64,000 nucleotides of DNA from Chloroflexota bacterium (GCA_030607875.1 JAUWJD010000002.1:1-64000); one strand, 5' to 3'. Counted from the first letter of the stretch, positions 1 through 10,133 are shown. A program made the numbers and translations. The notes: generated from the letters alone by a model not told the origin.

Positions 1-117
1 GCCTTCTATAATCGGCGCCGACGACACTCGTCGCTGGACTATCTCAGCCCGGAGGCCTATGAGCAGCTCTACTACCAGCAGTGCCAATCTCGCTTAACTT
101 CCTGTCCACAAAACTAG
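1..117 (+). CDS. IS3-family transposase, C-terminal fragment
   Basis: The frame is open from base 1 to a TAG at 115-117 and encodes 38 residues. It contains FYNRRRRHSSLDYLSPEAYE, the signature end of the IS3/IS150-group integrase-core transposase (a tyrosine-asparagine, a run of arginines, HSSLxYLSPxxYE). In this family the segment follows the catalytic DDE domain and is the most recognisable part of the protein. The gene starts outside the window, so whether the element is complete cannot be judged. It is too short and too near the edge to stand out in a routine gene call. Confidence 0.8.
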   Translation, partial: AFYNRRRRHSSLDYLSPEAYEQLYYQQCQSRLTSCPQN

Positions 118-140
118 GGGAGGGTCTTACCTGTCGGGCA
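1..140 (+). mobile_element. Right end of an IS3-family insertion sequence, cut by the window edge
   Basis: The first 117 bases read as the last residues of an IS3-family transposase. The following bases (CTAGGGGAGGG and neighbours) look like the terminal inverted repeat found just past, or overlapping, the stop codon in this family. The left end lies outside the window, so the inverted repeat cannot be paired and the exact boundary is a guess. Confidence 0.55.
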
Positions 141-227
141 GTACCTATCGGCGATCCATCCTTTCGCTGCGCTCCAAGCCACTCGGCCGCCTTTCGCTTT
201 GAGTTCGGGAAACCCCAGTCATCCGCC

Positions 228-256
228 TATCGTTTTCATGCGTTGTCGTGTATAAT
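228..256 (+). promoter_or_regulatory. Possible promoter of the macroglobulin gene
   Basis: A perfect TATAAT stands at 251-256, about 115 bases ahead of the start codon at 370. A 17-base spacer would put a poor -35 (TATCGT) at 228-233, so the call rests mainly on the -10 box. Confidence 0.35.
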
Positions 257-369
257 GAGCAAGGGAGGAACCCGCGACTTCGCAGGAGCGTCAAAGAGGC
301 AGTTGCCCAAACCAGGCACAAGAAGAACACACGTCTCTCAAGGGCAGATACTCCCAGGAGGCAATTCTT

Positions 370-3300
370 ATGACCCGTATCCGCACACCATCGGCGCGCC
401 CTGGCCTTATCTTGATTGCTTTGCTTGTCGTCGCCATCGCCTGCAACATCCCCTCCCCCACCCCTACACCCACTCCCCTGCCGCCCCTGCCTCCCATAAT
501 CATCGATCACACTCCAGAGCGAGGACAGGAACTGGCTATCAAAGCGCCCATTGCCTTCAGTTTCGACCAGGCGATGGATCACCCAAGCGTCGAAGCGGCG
601 TTCACCATTTCTCCACCGATAGCAGGCAGCTTCTCCTGGCAGGACAACACCCTCCTGTTCACGCCGGGCAAGCCAGGCTTGGCCCGTGCCACGACCTACC
701 GTGTGACGGTGAGCTCAGAGGCGCGCAGCACGGCCGGGCTGCAATTGGGCGACAGCTTTGCCTTCCAGTTCAAGACAACAGGCTATCTGGAAATCGCCAG
801 CGTACAGCCAGCGCCTGACACAGAGGATGTGGCCACTGACGCCACCGTTATGGTTATGTTTAATCGACCGGTCGTGCCGTTGAACGCCTCCCAGGCTGAC
901 CTGCCCCAGCCTCTGGCCTTCGAGCCGGCGATTGCCGGCCAAGGCAAGTGGGTCAACACCTCCATCTACACCTTCAAGGCTGCGCCACGCTTTCTGCCTG
1001 GTACTGCGTACAAGGCCACAGTTGTAGCCGACCGGCTCGCAGAGACAACGGACACAGTGCTGGCCGAAGACTACGCCTGGGAGTTTGCGACCCAGCGCCC
1101 CAAGGTGCTTCAGACGACCACAAGTGACCCCGAGTCCTACATCGGGCCATCACCGACGATCAGCATCACCTTCAACATGCCCATGGATCACGCATCGGCC
1201 GAGGAGCACTTCACCCTGCTGCCCGAGAAAGGCATGCAGCCACTGCCCGGCCAATTCCAGTGGGATGGAGAGACAATGGGCTTCAAACCTGCTGTGCCCC
1301 TCTCTCTGGGCACACAGTACCTGGCAACCGTGGTTGCAGGCGCCCGTGCCAGCACCGGTGGCGAAGGCATGGAAGACGATTTCCACTGGAGCTTCAGAAC
1401 CATTGAGGCACCACGTGTGCTATTCAGCTCACCTGCCGATGGCGAGCAGGACGTCCATCCCTACACCAGCCTGCTGGTCGCTTTCAGCAGCCCCATGGAC
1501 CCCGACACCTTGCTGCCGAACCTGACCATTCTGCCCCAGCCAACAGAGGTGTACACAAGCTGGCTGCGATCCGATACGCAGGTCTACATCTCCTTCGGCG
1601 CCAAGCCATCAACCACATACACGTTCGAGTTCGCAGCAAATATGAAAGGCCGCTACGGACACAGGCTCGTCGAGCCCTACCAGATCACCTTTGCCACGCG
1701 AGCATTGTCTCCTTCCATCAACCTTCCACCCGATCGTGTGGGTACCTACAATGCCTATACCACCACCGCAGCCTACGTGCAGCACGTCAACGTATCCGAA
1801 CTCGATCTGGCCCTCTATCGCCTGGACAGGGCAGACTTTGTACAGCTCATGGAACGCGACTGGTGGCAACGATGGGAAAAGTTCCACCCGCCAGCCAAGA
1901 ACTTGGTCCGCAAATGGACGAGCAGCGTCGAAGCCACACTGAACCAACACCTTGCGACCGTCGTTCCGCTCGCTGAGGATGGCACAAGCCCGCTGCAAGC
2001 AGGCTTTTACTACCTCGAGGTGCGTGCGCCCAAGGTGAAGGAACTGGCACGTCACATGCTGCTTGTCTCGCGAGCCAACGTCACGCTCAAAGTGACAGCA
2101 GATGAAGCCCTGGTTTGGGTCACCGATCTATCCAGTGGCCACGGCATTGCCAGCCTGGATGTCGTCATCTTCGGTGAAGATAGCCGAGTTCTCGCGTCGG
2201 GGCGCACCGATGCGCATGGCATCTTCTTCTCTGAGTTGGCGCCCCAATTGGAAGCAGATCCGTGGGCATCCATCCTGGCCATTGCCGGCCCAGACCAAGA
2301 TCCTGCAGTAGCCTCAAGCAACTGGGCAGATGGCATTGCCTTATGGCAGTTTGATCTGCCCAGCGAGCCGTACCGCGAGCGGTATCATACCTACCTGTAC
2401 ACCGACCGCAACATCTACCGCCCCGGCCAGACTGTCTACTTCAAAGGCATTCTGCGTGGCGACGACGACGCTAACTACAGCCTGCCCGCCGGTGTCGAGA
2501 GTATGCAGGTGGTGATACATGACGAGCAGGGCAAGGAGATCTACCGTGCCGACTCGCCATTGAATGACATCGGCACACTGCACGGCGAGATCAAGCTCGC
2601 AGATGATGCCAGCCTTGGCTCCTACTACCTGAGTGCACAGCTTGAAGAGCGCACCTTCGGCACAAGCTTCAGGGTAGCCGAATATCGCAAGCCAGAGTTC
2701 GTGGTCACCGTGGAAACAGACACAGATGAGTACGTTCAGGGCGACGAAGTCGCTGCCCAGGTAACGGCCAGCTACTACTTTGGTGGTCCCGTAGCCGATG
2801 CCAAGGTTCAGTGGCGCCTGATGAGCCAGGATTACTTCTTCCCCTGGACGGGCAAGGGCTACTACGATTTCCACGACTTGAACTACAACTCACGTGGGAA
2901 ACAAACCAGCCACGGCGAATTGGTGACCAGTGGCCAGGGCACGCTGGACGCGGAGGGCACGTTCAGCTTCGTGCTTTCTGCAGATATCGCCGCAAAGAAG
3001 AACAGTCAAATCTTTACCCTCGAAGCATCTATCACCGATCCCAGCAACCAGGAGGTCAGCCGTCGGCACAGCGTCATCGTGCACAAGGGTCACTTCTACA
3101 TCGGGCTGGAGCCCCAGGAATACATCGGCACCGTCAACCACGAGAGCAAAGTGAACGTGATCACCGTGGATCCTGAGAGCGCGCCAGTGCCCAATGTCCC
3201 GCTCACCATCGTCTTCTTCGAAAGCAGATGGTACAACGTGCAGCAACAAGCGGACGACGGCCGCTTCTACTGGCAATGGGAGCTGGAAGAGACCCCGGTC

Positions 3301-6249
3301 CACACCACCACCGTGACCACCGATGAAACAGGCATCGCCATCGCCGTCTTCACGCCGGAGAAGGGCGGTTCCTACCGCGTGCGTGCCATCGGACGTGACC
3401 ATAAGGAGAACGAGATACGCAGCTCCACCTACCTGTGGATCAGCAGTCGCAGCTTTGTCTCCTGGCGACAGGAGAATCACGACCGCATTGAGCTGGTCAC
3501 AGACAAAAAGTCATACCGTCCGGGTGAGACAGCGCGCGTGCTGGTGCCCTCGCCTTTCCAGGGTCCAGTCCAGGCACTGCTGACAGTTGAGCGTGGCCAT
3601 ATCTACGAGCACCAGGTACTCACCCTGCGAACCAACAGCGACCAGATCGAAATACCCATCCTGTCTCAGTACGCGCCCAACGCCTACATCTCGGTGGTCA
3701 TCGTCAGAGGTTTGGATCGCGACAACCCAGTACCTTCATACCGCGTAGGTTATGTCACCATTGAGGTTTCGACTGAAGAGAAAGAGCTGACCGTCCAGCT
3801 CAGCCCGGACAAGGCCACCGCCTATCTCCCTGGTGCGAAAGCCACCTTTAGCCTACATGCCACCGACTACCAGGGGCGAGGTGTCGAGGCCGAACTCTCC
3901 TTGCAACTGGTGGACCTGTCCGTCCTGGCGCTGACCAACGGTGGGCAAGGCACGCTGCTGGATCACTTCTACCGCCAGCGTGGTCTGGGGGTGCGAACAG
4001 GGGCTACCCTGTCCATTTCCGTCGACCGCTTCCGCCTGCAAGCTCAGCCGCCCGCAGCCAAAGGCGGCGACGGAGGTCCAGCAGGCCGGGACGTCATACG
4101 CAAGCGCTTCCTGGATACCGCGTACTGGAACGCAGAGGTACGCACCGATGCGAAAGGCCAGGCTCAAGTGACGGTAGACTTGCCAGACAATCTCACCACC
4201 TGGCGCGCAACCGCCAAAGCGATCACTGTGGATACTCTGGTAGGTGACGGTAATGCCGACATTGTCACCAGCAAGGATCTGCTGATACGCCCCATAGCTC
4301 CGCGCTTCTTCGTACTCGGTGATCAGGTCCAACTTGGCGCTGTGGTGCACAACAATACCGCCCAGGCGCTGACCATTGACGTGTCCCTGGAAGGCCACGG
4401 CATCACCATTGCGGACGGCGTGCAGCGGGGCGAGGTACCGGCACAGGGCATGCAGGCCCTCAACTGGCAGACTCAGGTCATCTCTGCCCCTGCCGCCGTG
4501 CTCACATGGCACGCGGCCAGCGGGGACTTGTTCGATGCACTGGAGCTGAGCTTACCGGTCTACCACTACAGCACTCCAGAAGTCATCGCCACAGCAGGCC
4601 AGGTGGCCGGTGGTGAGGCCCGCATCGAAACCGTGCGCCTGCCCAAACTGCTGGATCCAGGCCAGGGCGACCTGACGGTGCAACTCGATCCATCATTGGC
4701 GGCTGGGATGCGCGATGGGCTCAGATATTTGGAGAACTACCCGTACCACTGCATCGAGCAGACCGTCAGCCGCTTCCTGCCCAACGTCATCACCTACCGT
4801 GCCCTGAAGCAGCTCGGTATCATCAATCCAGAGTTGGAAGCGAGGCTGCCGCAGTATGTGAGCATTGGCTTGCAGCGCATCTATGCTTTGCAGCACTATG
4901 ACGGCGGCTGGGGCTGGTGGCTGGCCGATGAGAGCAACCCCTTCATCTCTGCTTACGTGCTGCTGGGCATGACGGCGGCCAAGGATGCTGGCTTTGCCGT
5001 CGATGACAAGGTGATGGATCGCGCCGCCAGCTACCTGCAAGACATTTTGGATTTGGCGCACACCCAACGCACGTATTACAACAACACCCACGCCTTCATC
5101 CTCTACGTGTTGGCTGAGTACGGTGAGGGCGATCTCGGGCGCTCCATAGCCTTGTACGAAAGGCGCGACTCCCTGGATCTGTATGCTAAGGCCTACCTGC
5201 TGATGGCCCTGCGCACCCTGGAGCCACAGGAGCGAACGCACGCCAATGCCCTGCTGAGCGACCTGACCAGCGCTGCCATCCTCAGCGCCACCGGAGCACA
5301 CTGGGAAGAGGACGAGGTCGACTACTGGACCATGAACACCAATACCCGCACTACCGCGGTGGTGCTCGAAGCGCTGCTGCGCACTGACCCGCAGAATTCC
5401 TTACTCCCCAATGTTGTGCGCTGGTTGATGACAGCGCGGAAAGAAGGCCACTGGGAAACCACGCAAGAGACAGCATGGTCGATCATGGCCCTGACCGACT
5501 TTATGGTCACCACGGGCGAACTGCAGGCTCACTACGACTACCGCGTCACCGTCAATGGCCAGGCTCTCGGACAGGGCACTGTCACCACGCAGGATGTCAA
5601 CCAGACTCGCAAACTCGTCATCGCCATCCAGGACCTGCTGCACCACGAGACCAATCGCATCGTGCTTGAGCGTCTCGCGCCCCAGACGCAGGATACTGGC
5701 CAAGGCACGCCATCTGCAGGGCCGGGCGGCAAAGGACAACTCTATTACTCCCTGTACCTGCGCTACTACCTGCCAGTCGAAGACGTGGTGGCGCTCGACC
5801 GGGGCATCATTGTATCACGCCAGTATGCGCTCTTGGATGACCCCGAACAGTCCATAGACTCCGCCACGGTAGGTGACGTGATCCGCGTCAAGTTGACCAT
5901 CATCGCCCCCAACGACCTGCATTACCTAGTGGTCGAAGACCCCTTGCCAGCCGGCTGTGAAGCCTTGGACACCAGCTTGAAGACAACCAGCGCAGCCTAT
6001 CAAGGCCCAGAATTGACCCGGCAGGATGGCAGACCACCCTACTGGTGGTACTTTACTCAGACTGAGCTGCGGGACGAAAAGGTCGCGCTCTTTGCCACGT
6101 ACCTGGGCAAAGGCACCTATGAATATAGCTACCTCATCCGCGCCAGCGTTCCCGGCCGTTTCCTGACCATGCCCTCACACGCCTATGAAATGTACTTCCC
6201 CGAAGTATTCGGCCGCAGCGACGGCGGCGTGTTTACCGTGAGCGAATGA
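370..6249 (+). CDS. Alpha-2-macroglobulin family lipoprotein (1959 aa)
   Basis: This is a giant envelope protein of the bacterial alpha-2-macroglobulin family, which traps proteases covalently. A hydrophobic signal ends in the lipobox VVAIAC (Cys25), followed by a Pro/Thr-rich tether, so it should be a lipoprotein. About four Ig-like (Big_5-type) beta domains occupy residues ~45-450. Macroglobulin domains follow to about residue 1200, with repeated YRPGxT-type strands. A Gly-rich bait-like stretch near GGDGGPAGRD leads into the conserved DTAYWNAEV and DLPDNLTTWRA region. The thioester motif CIEQ is intact at residues 1461-1464 within YPYHCIEQTVSRFLPN, followed by the alpha-helical thioester domain (GGWGWW). 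The start is chosen for AGGAGG at 356-361, eight bases upstream. The usual partner penicillin-binding protein PBP1C is not next to it, and the extra Ig-like domains make it longer than the E. coli-type protein. Confidence 0.93.
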   Translation: MTRIRTPSARPGLILIALLVVAIACNIPSPTPTPTPLPPLPPIIIDHTPERGQELAIKAPIAFSFDQAMDHPSVEAAFTISPPIAGSFSWQDNTLLFTPGKPGLARATTYRVTVSSEARSTAGLQLGDSFAFQFKTTGYLEIASVQPAPDTEDVATDATVMVMFNRPVVPLNASQADLPQPLAFEPAIAGQGKWVNTSIYTFKAAPRFLPGTAYKATVVADRLAETTDTVLAEDYAWEFATQRPKVLQTTTSDPESYIGPSPTISITFNMPMDHASAEEHFTLLPEKGMQPLPGQFQWDGETMGFKPAVPLSLGTQYLATVVAGARASTGGEGMEDDFHWSFRTIEAPRVLFSSPADGEQDVHPYTSLLVAFSSPMDPDTLLPNLTILPQPTEVYTSWLRSDTQVYISFGAKPSTTYTFEFAANMKGRYGHRLVEPYQITFATRALSPSINLPPDRVGTYNAYTTTAAYVQHVNVSELDLALYRLDRADFVQLMERDWWQRWEKFHPPAKNLVRKWTSSVEATLNQHLATVVPLAEDGTSPLQAGFYYLEVRAPKVKELARHMLLVSRANVTLKVTADEALVWVTDLSSGHGIASLDVVIFGEDSRVLASGRTDAHGIFFSELAPQLEADPWASILAIAGPDQDPAVASSNWADGIALWQFDLPSEPYRERYHTYLYTDRNIYRPGQTVYFKGILRGDDDANYSLPAGVESMQVVIHDEQGKEIYRADSPLNDIGTLHGEIKLADDASLGSYYLSAQLEERTFGTSFRVAEYRKPEFVVTVETDTDEYVQGDEVAAQVTASYYFGGPVADAKVQWRLMSQDYFFPWTGKGYYDFHDLNYNSRGKQTSHGELVTSGQGTLDAEGTFSFVLSADIAAKKNSQIFTLEASITDPSNQEVSRRHSVIVHKGHFYIGLEPQEYIGTVNHESKVNVITVDPESAPVPNVPLTIVFFESRWYNVQQQADDGRFYWQWELEETPVHTTTVTTDETGIAIAVFTPEKGGSYRVRAIGRDHKENEIRSSTYLWISSRSFVSWRQENHDRIELVTDKKSYRPGETARVLVPSPFQGPVQALLTVERGHIYEHQVLTLRTNSDQIEIPILSQYAPNAYISVVIVRGLDRDNPVPSYRVGYVTIEVSTEEKELTVQLSPDKATAYLPGAKATFSLHATDYQGRGVEAELSLQLVDLSVLALTNGGQGTLLDHFYRQRGLGVRTGATLSISVDRFRLQAQPPAAKGGDGGPAGRDVIRKRFLDTAYWNAEVRTDAKGQAQVTVDLPDNLTTWRATAKAITVDTLVGDGNADIVTSKDLLIRPIAPRFFVLGDQVQLGAVVHNNTAQALTIDVSLEGHGITIADGVQRGEVPAQGMQALNWQTQVISAPAAVLTWHAASGDLFDALELSLPVYHYSTPEVIATAGQVAGGEARIETVRLPKLLDPGQGDLTVQLDPSLAAGMRDGLRYLENYPYHCIEQTVSRFLPNVITYRALKQLGIINPELEARLPQYVSIGLQRIYALQHYDGGWGWWLADESNPFISAYVLLGMTAAKDAGFAVDDKVMDRAASYLQDILDLAHTQRTYYNNTHAFILYVLAEYGEGDLGRSIALYERRDSLDLYAKAYLLMALRTLEPQERTHANALLSDLTSAAILSATGAHWEEDEVDYWTMNTNTRTTAVVLEALLRTDPQNSLLPNVVRWLMTARKEGHWETTQETAWSIMALTDFMVTTGELQAHYDYRVTVNGQALGQGTVTTQDVNQTRKLVIAIQDLLHHETNRIVLERLAPQTQDTGQGTPSAGPGGKGQLYYSLYLRYYLPVEDVVALDRGIIVSRQYALLDDPEQSIDSATVGDVIRVKLTIIAPNDLHYLVVEDPLPAGCEALDTSLKTTSAAYQGPELTRQDGRPPYWWYFTQTELRDEKVALFATYLGKGTYEYSYLIRASVPGRFLTMPSHAYEMYFPEVFGRSDGGVFTVSE

Positions 6250-6698
6250 GTGCGCACTAGACAGCACACGGACAGAAGCGACATGGAGGCCCTATCTTCT
6301 CCTAGAATTCGTGTTATTCGGTTCTGTTTCGTGTAATTCGTGTACTACCTCTTCCTCCAGCTCAGACCTGCGCAAACTCCAGCCCTCACAGTTGCCGTAT
6401 TGCGCCCAGTGCAGTAGAATATCTATTGAATGCTCCGTCACGCAGGGTACTGCGTCAACCATCCGTGCTCTGCATGTGCTCTGCATGCCCCGTGGGCACC
6501 TGCGGGCGACCGCCGAAAGGTCTCGTCGCCGAAGATCTTGGCGGAGACAAGGCCGAAGGCGATGGCTCGACGGGATTGCTAAACTCAGGCAGGCGTTTCT
6601 ATGTAATGATCGAGCCAGAGGGGTTTAGCAACCTTTGGTGCACGAAGCAGTAGAGGTTTGCCAGATACGGTGCAACTATGCCAAGGAGGTTATGATCG
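6250..6698. other. Intergenic region with degenerate ATTCGTGT repeats and hairpins
   Basis: No convincing gene is seen in these 449 bases. At 6306-6347 there is a degenerate short tandem repeat (units like ATTCGTGT and TTTCGTGTA), a kind often found between genes in environmental bacteria. At 6440-6460 a small hairpin forms from CGCAGGGTACTGCG. At 6574-6635 the sequence GATTGCTAAAC is mirrored by GTTTAGCAACC. A GC-rich block at 6500-6570 could fold into an RNA, but it matches no riboswitch class I can name. Confidence 0.4.
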
Positions 6699-8675
6699 AT
6701 GAGAACCATCTCGCAGCCCAGGTCAATCCGGCGACTGTGCCTCACCATGGCACTTTTGGCTCTTCTCCTCAGCACAACGGCCTCTGCCCAGAGTCCAGCC
6801 CGCCAACTGGCTCAACTGGGCGGCGCAAGCTACGCCATAGCCACCACAGACAGTCTGGTCTGCGCTGGCATGGGGCCCAAGCTCGTTCTGCTATCACTGT
6901 TAGACTCGCACTGGCTGCCTGTCGGGAGCTTGTCCATGCCCGATGTGGTCCGTGGGCTGGTCATCGACGGCGACTATGCATATGTGGCTGCCGGCGCGCA
7001 CGGGTTGCGCGTCGTGTCCCTAGCCAACCCACAGCTACCTACCGAGATCAGTTTCTTGTCCGGACTGGGCACAGCCATGGCGGTGGCAGTGTCGGCAGGT
7101 CATGCCTATGTGGGCACCGCTGAAGGCACAGTGGCAGCTATTGACATCAGCAGCCCCATGAATCCAGCGCTCACGCACCAGGTTGAGCTATCGACAGAGT
7201 TTGCTACAGAACCGGAGGTCGTCAACCTGGCTGTAGCCGATTCGTACGCCTACGTGGCCGCCAAGAAGGGTGCCCTGCGAGTGCTGTCATTGAGTGATCC
7301 TGCAAATCCAACAGAGGTTGGTGCCTACTATGTGCTATACGAGGCGCTGGACGTAGCCGTTGCCGGTGCCTACGCCTACGTAGCTGCCGCCGACGATGGA
7401 CTCAAGATCCTCTCTTTGAGCAACCCGGAGCAACCTACGCTGGTGACGACCGAAACCATCGGCGAGGGAATTGCCCACGCCGTATCCATCCTGCCTGAGG
7501 CAGGCGCTGGTGACAGCTACGCCTACATCGCCGCGCAGGACAGCGGACTGTGGGTTGTTTCCATCACCGACCCACATTTCCCAGTCACATTCGGCCCCTA
7601 TCCCACCTCCGGTCCCGATGCCAGAGACGTGGTGATTCAGGGTGACCGCCTCTATGTTGCTGACGGCGCAGGTGGCGTAGACGCCTTCGACATGAGCCAG
7701 CCCAGCCAGCCCAGTCGACTCAACTCGTACACTTCTGTCGGCGATGCCTTGGACGTAGCCACCGCGGGCAATCACATCTTCGCGGCCGGCGGCGTGTTGG
7801 GCTTGCATTCCCTGTCATATCAGGGCGGCCAGCTTACGTTGCTGGATACCCTCGACACAGACGGGATTGCTTTCAGCGTCTCTCTGTCAAATGGGTACGC
7901 TTACCTGGCTGACGGGGAAGGCGGCCTGCGCATCATATCCACAGCCGACCCCACCAATCTGCGCGAGGTCAGCTCACGGCCAGCGCCCGGCATTGCCAAC
8001 GGTGTGGCCGTTCAGGACGGCAACGCCTACGTGGCGGCTGGTGAGGCTGGCTTGTGGATCGTGTCGGTAAGCGAGCCCGCCCATCCATCCACCGTCGTAA
8101 CGGTGGATACACCCGGAGAGGCGCTCAACGTCGTCGTCTCCGGTGATTACGCATACGTGGCGGACGGAGACCGCGGATTATGTGTCATCTCCATCGCTGA
8201 CCCTGCAACAGCACACAAAGTCGGTGAAGGCATCGAGACACCAGGCCGCACTTCAGGCCTGGCCCTCGCAGGGCAGTATGCCTATCTTGCCGACGGCGAA
8301 ACGGGTATCATCGTGGTGGACATTTCCAACCCTGCACAGCCCGAAGTGGTGGGATCTCGCTCCATCGCAGGGAGAGCGCTGGATGTGGCCCTGCTCAACG
8401 ACTATGCATACGTGGCCGCTGAAGCAGAGGGGCTGCAAGTGCTCTCGATTGTCTCACCGATATATCCCGAGCCCGCGGGTTCCCTCTCCATCCCCGGGTC
8501 CAGCACAAGTGTAGGCTTTGACCCAGCAAATGACATGGCCTTCGTAGCCGCGCGGGATGGTGGCCTTGTTGCGCTCAGCACAAAATCGGAATACCACGTC
8601 TACTTGCCTATCGTATTCAAGAACCAGATAGCGAAGGCCGCGTGTCAGGAGCAGGGTTTTGGGGGCACCTCCTGA
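6699..8675 (+). CDS. Secreted LVIVD-repeat beta-propeller protein (658 aa)
   Basis: The N-terminus is a signal peptide (arginines, a leucine-rich core, then STTASAQ). The rest consists of about thirteen repeats of roughly 42 residues with the pattern YAYVADGxxGLxVxSxxxPxxP, the LVIVD repeat thought to form an extracellular beta-propeller. No catalytic domain is visible. The C-terminus contains YHVYLPIVFKN, a short motif I associate with the ends of many exported Chloroflexota proteins, although here 16 residues follow it. The start is supported by AAGGAGG at 6683-6689, nine bases before the ATG. It lies downstream of the macroglobulin gene but is separated by 449 bases, so co-transcription is uncertain. 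A role in surface adhesion or binding is only inferred. Confidence 0.88.
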   Translation: MRTISQPRSIRRLCLTMALLALLLSTTASAQSPARQLAQLGGASYAIATTDSLVCAGMGPKLVLLSLLDSHWLPVGSLSMPDVVRGLVIDGDYAYVAAGAHGLRVVSLANPQLPTEISFLSGLGTAMAVAVSAGHAYVGTAEGTVAAIDISSPMNPALTHQVELSTEFATEPEVVNLAVADSYAYVAAKKGALRVLSLSDPANPTEVGAYYVLYEALDVAVAGAYAYVAAADDGLKILSLSNPEQPTLVTTETIGEGIAHAVSILPEAGAGDSYAYIAAQDSGLWVVSITDPHFPVTFGPYPTSGPDARDVVIQGDRLYVADGAGGVDAFDMSQPSQPSRLNSYTSVGDALDVATAGNHIFAAGGVLGLHSLSYQGGQLTLLDTLDTDGIAFSVSLSNGYAYLADGEGGLRIISTADPTNLREVSSRPAPGIANGVAVQDGNAYVAAGEAGLWIVSVSEPAHPSTVVTVDTPGEALNVVVSGDYAYVADGDRGLCVISIADPATAHKVGEGIETPGRTSGLALAGQYAYLADGETGIIVVDISNPAQPEVVGSRSIAGRALDVALLNDYAYVAAEAEGLQVLSIVSPIYPEPAGSLSIPGSSTSVGFDPANDMAFVAARDGGLVALSTKSEYHVYLPIVFKNQIAKAACQEQGFGGTS

Positions 8676-8746
8676 CCGCAGTTCGATAGCAGCAACCGCA
8701 AGGCCTCGCTTTCGAATCAGCCAGAGTTGGCCTGAGAAACCGATTT

Positions 8747-9802
8747 GTGAGCAATAAAGACAGCGCGTCTCACCCAACCTCAATCTTCAAACGTTTCGGC
8801 AGCACCGCCCCACGGCGCATCATACTGCTTGCGCTGCTGGTTGCCGGTGTCTATCTGCTCATCCCGCAGCTAGTCGGCGTCGGCGGCGCCCTGAGGCTCA
8901 TAGGCCAGGCCAGGATGCTACCTCTCCTCGCTGCCATTTCTTTTCAAGTGGGGAGCATCCTATCCCAGACCTACGTCCTACACCAGATGCTGCTGACCCT
9001 TGGGCCGCATATGAGTTTCTTCAAATTGTTGCAGATCACGTTGGCCTCCGGTCTGGCCACTTTGCTCATCCCTTCTGCTGGCGTGAGCGGAATGGTGGTA
9101 CGTGCCAGGTATCTGACCGAATTCAGCTACACGGCAGATGCGACAGTTTTCGCCTGTGTCCTGGAAGGGTTGGGGCTGGGTGTTGCCCAATGTATCATAC
9201 TGAGCCTGGCTCTGATCCGACATGCTCTCGGCGGACAGGCTGTGCCGTGGCAGCCCCTGGCTCTGCTGGTCAGCATGGTGTTGCTTGGCGGGGCGGCCTT
9301 GGCCGCGCTGCTATCCAGGCCGCACAAGCGCAACTGGCGTTACGCGCTGTTGGAGCGAGTGAACAGCATCCGCATTCGACGGGGGCGACCGCCACTGCGA
9401 GCTTCTGCACTGGAGCAGCGTCTGAGCGCCCTGCGCCAGGTTCTGCTTACTCTGCGCCGTCCGAGCGGCTTCAGACTGCTGCTGGGGAACCTCGGGCGCG
9501 TTGTTGGTGCAGTCCTGTGCCTGTACGTCACCCTCCGGGCCTTTGGTCAGGCCATGCCACTCCCCAGCGTTGCCATCGCGTTCAGCCTGTCGGACGTCCT
9601 CGGCGGCATGTCAACCATACCAGGCGGGCTGATAGTCACGGAAACCTCCCTGGTCGCTCTGTTGACCAACGCCGGGGTCCCACTGTCCGTGGCCATGGCG
9701 GCAACCTTGACCTTTCGCCTCATCACGCTCTGGCTGCCCCGAGCCGTGGGGGCTATCGCATGGTACGGCCTGCAGCGGCGCAGTTCACGGCCGTTCTGGT
9801 GA
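8747..9802 (+). CDS. Lysylphosphatidylglycerol synthase transmembrane-region (UPF0104) family protein
   Basis: A 351-residue polytopic membrane protein with about eight hydrophobic segments. It resembles the flippase-like membrane half of MprF and the AglD/UPF0104 family, without the soluble aminoacyl-transfer domain. Family-typical stretches are the central TLLIPSAGVSGMVVRARYL and the late GGMSTIPGGLIVTETSLVAL. The start is a GTG at 8747; no strong ribosome-binding site is visible. Members often accompany glycosyltransferases and lipid genes, and one such glycosyltransferase lies 3 kb downstream. The substrate cannot be told from sequence. The gene follows the LVIVD gene after 71 bases and precedes a GDT1-type transporter on the same strand. 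Confidence 0.8.
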   Translation: MSNKDSASHPTSIFKRFGSTAPRRIILLALLVAGVYLLIPQLVGVGGALRLIGQARMLPLLAAISFQVGSILSQTYVLHQMLLTLGPHMSFFKLLQITLASGLATLLIPSAGVSGMVVRARYLTEFSYTADATVFACVLEGLGLGVAQCIILSLALIRHALGGQAVPWQPLALLVSMVLLGGAALAALLSRPHKRNWRYALLERVNSIRIRRGRPPLRASALEQRLSALRQVLLTLRRPSGFRLLLGNLGRVVGAVLCLYVTLRAFGQAMPLPSVAIAFSLSDVLGGMSTIPGGLIVTETSLVALLTNAGVPLSVAMAATLTFRLITLWLPRAVGAIAWYGLQRRSSRPFW

Positions 9803-9856
9803 TCCATGCCTGGCAGCGAATTCACCAAGCTGCTACGACTACTCAAGAGGGGAACT

Positions 9857-10129
9857 ATGGATTGGAAGATACTCGTGACCACCTTCGCCGCACTGTTTAT
9901 CGCTGAACTCGGTGACAAGACACAACTGGCAGTGATCACTCTGACCTGCAAACACCAGAAGCCATTGCCCATCTTCCTCGGAGCCATACTTGCCCTAGCC
10001 AGCGTTACCTTGCTCGGCGTACTAGGCGGAGAGGCTGCCTATCGCTTGATGCCAGCGGAACACCTCCGCAAGCTGGCCGCGAGCCTGTTTATCATCCTCG
10101 GCCTGCTGATGTGGTTCGAGGTTCTGTAA
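9857..10129 (+). CDS. TMEM165/GDT1 (UPF0016) family cation transporter, single-repeat type
   Basis: A 90-residue membrane protein with the family signature AELGDKTQLAVI (E-x-G-D-K-T) in the first helix and two further hydrophobic helices. GDT1/TMEM165 proteins move Mn2+ or Ca2+ across membranes. Most have two copies of the motif; bacterial half-size members carry one and are thought to dimerise, and this is such a half. The start was placed at MDWKI, where AAGAGGGGA sits a few bases upstream; the frame is open further 5' but without family similarity. A second half-gene is not adjacent. The gene ends just before a strong hairpin terminator. Confidence 0.85.
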   Translation: MDWKILVTTFAALFIAELGDKTQLAVITLTCKHQKPLPIFLGAILALASVTLLGVLGGEAAYRLMPAEHLRKLAASLFIILGLLMWFEVL

Positions 10130-10133
10130 ACGC

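Noticed and set aside
118-370. Frames crossing the region between the IS3 tail and the macroglobulin gene
   Set aside because: They run into the macroglobulin gene in the wrong frame or antisense to it and have no recognisable motifs.
6500-6640. Structured-looking block ahead of the LVIVD gene as a riboswitch
   Set aside because: Inspection found local hairpins only; no consensus of a known class (c-di-GMP, cobalamin, SAM, TPP, glycine) could be matched.
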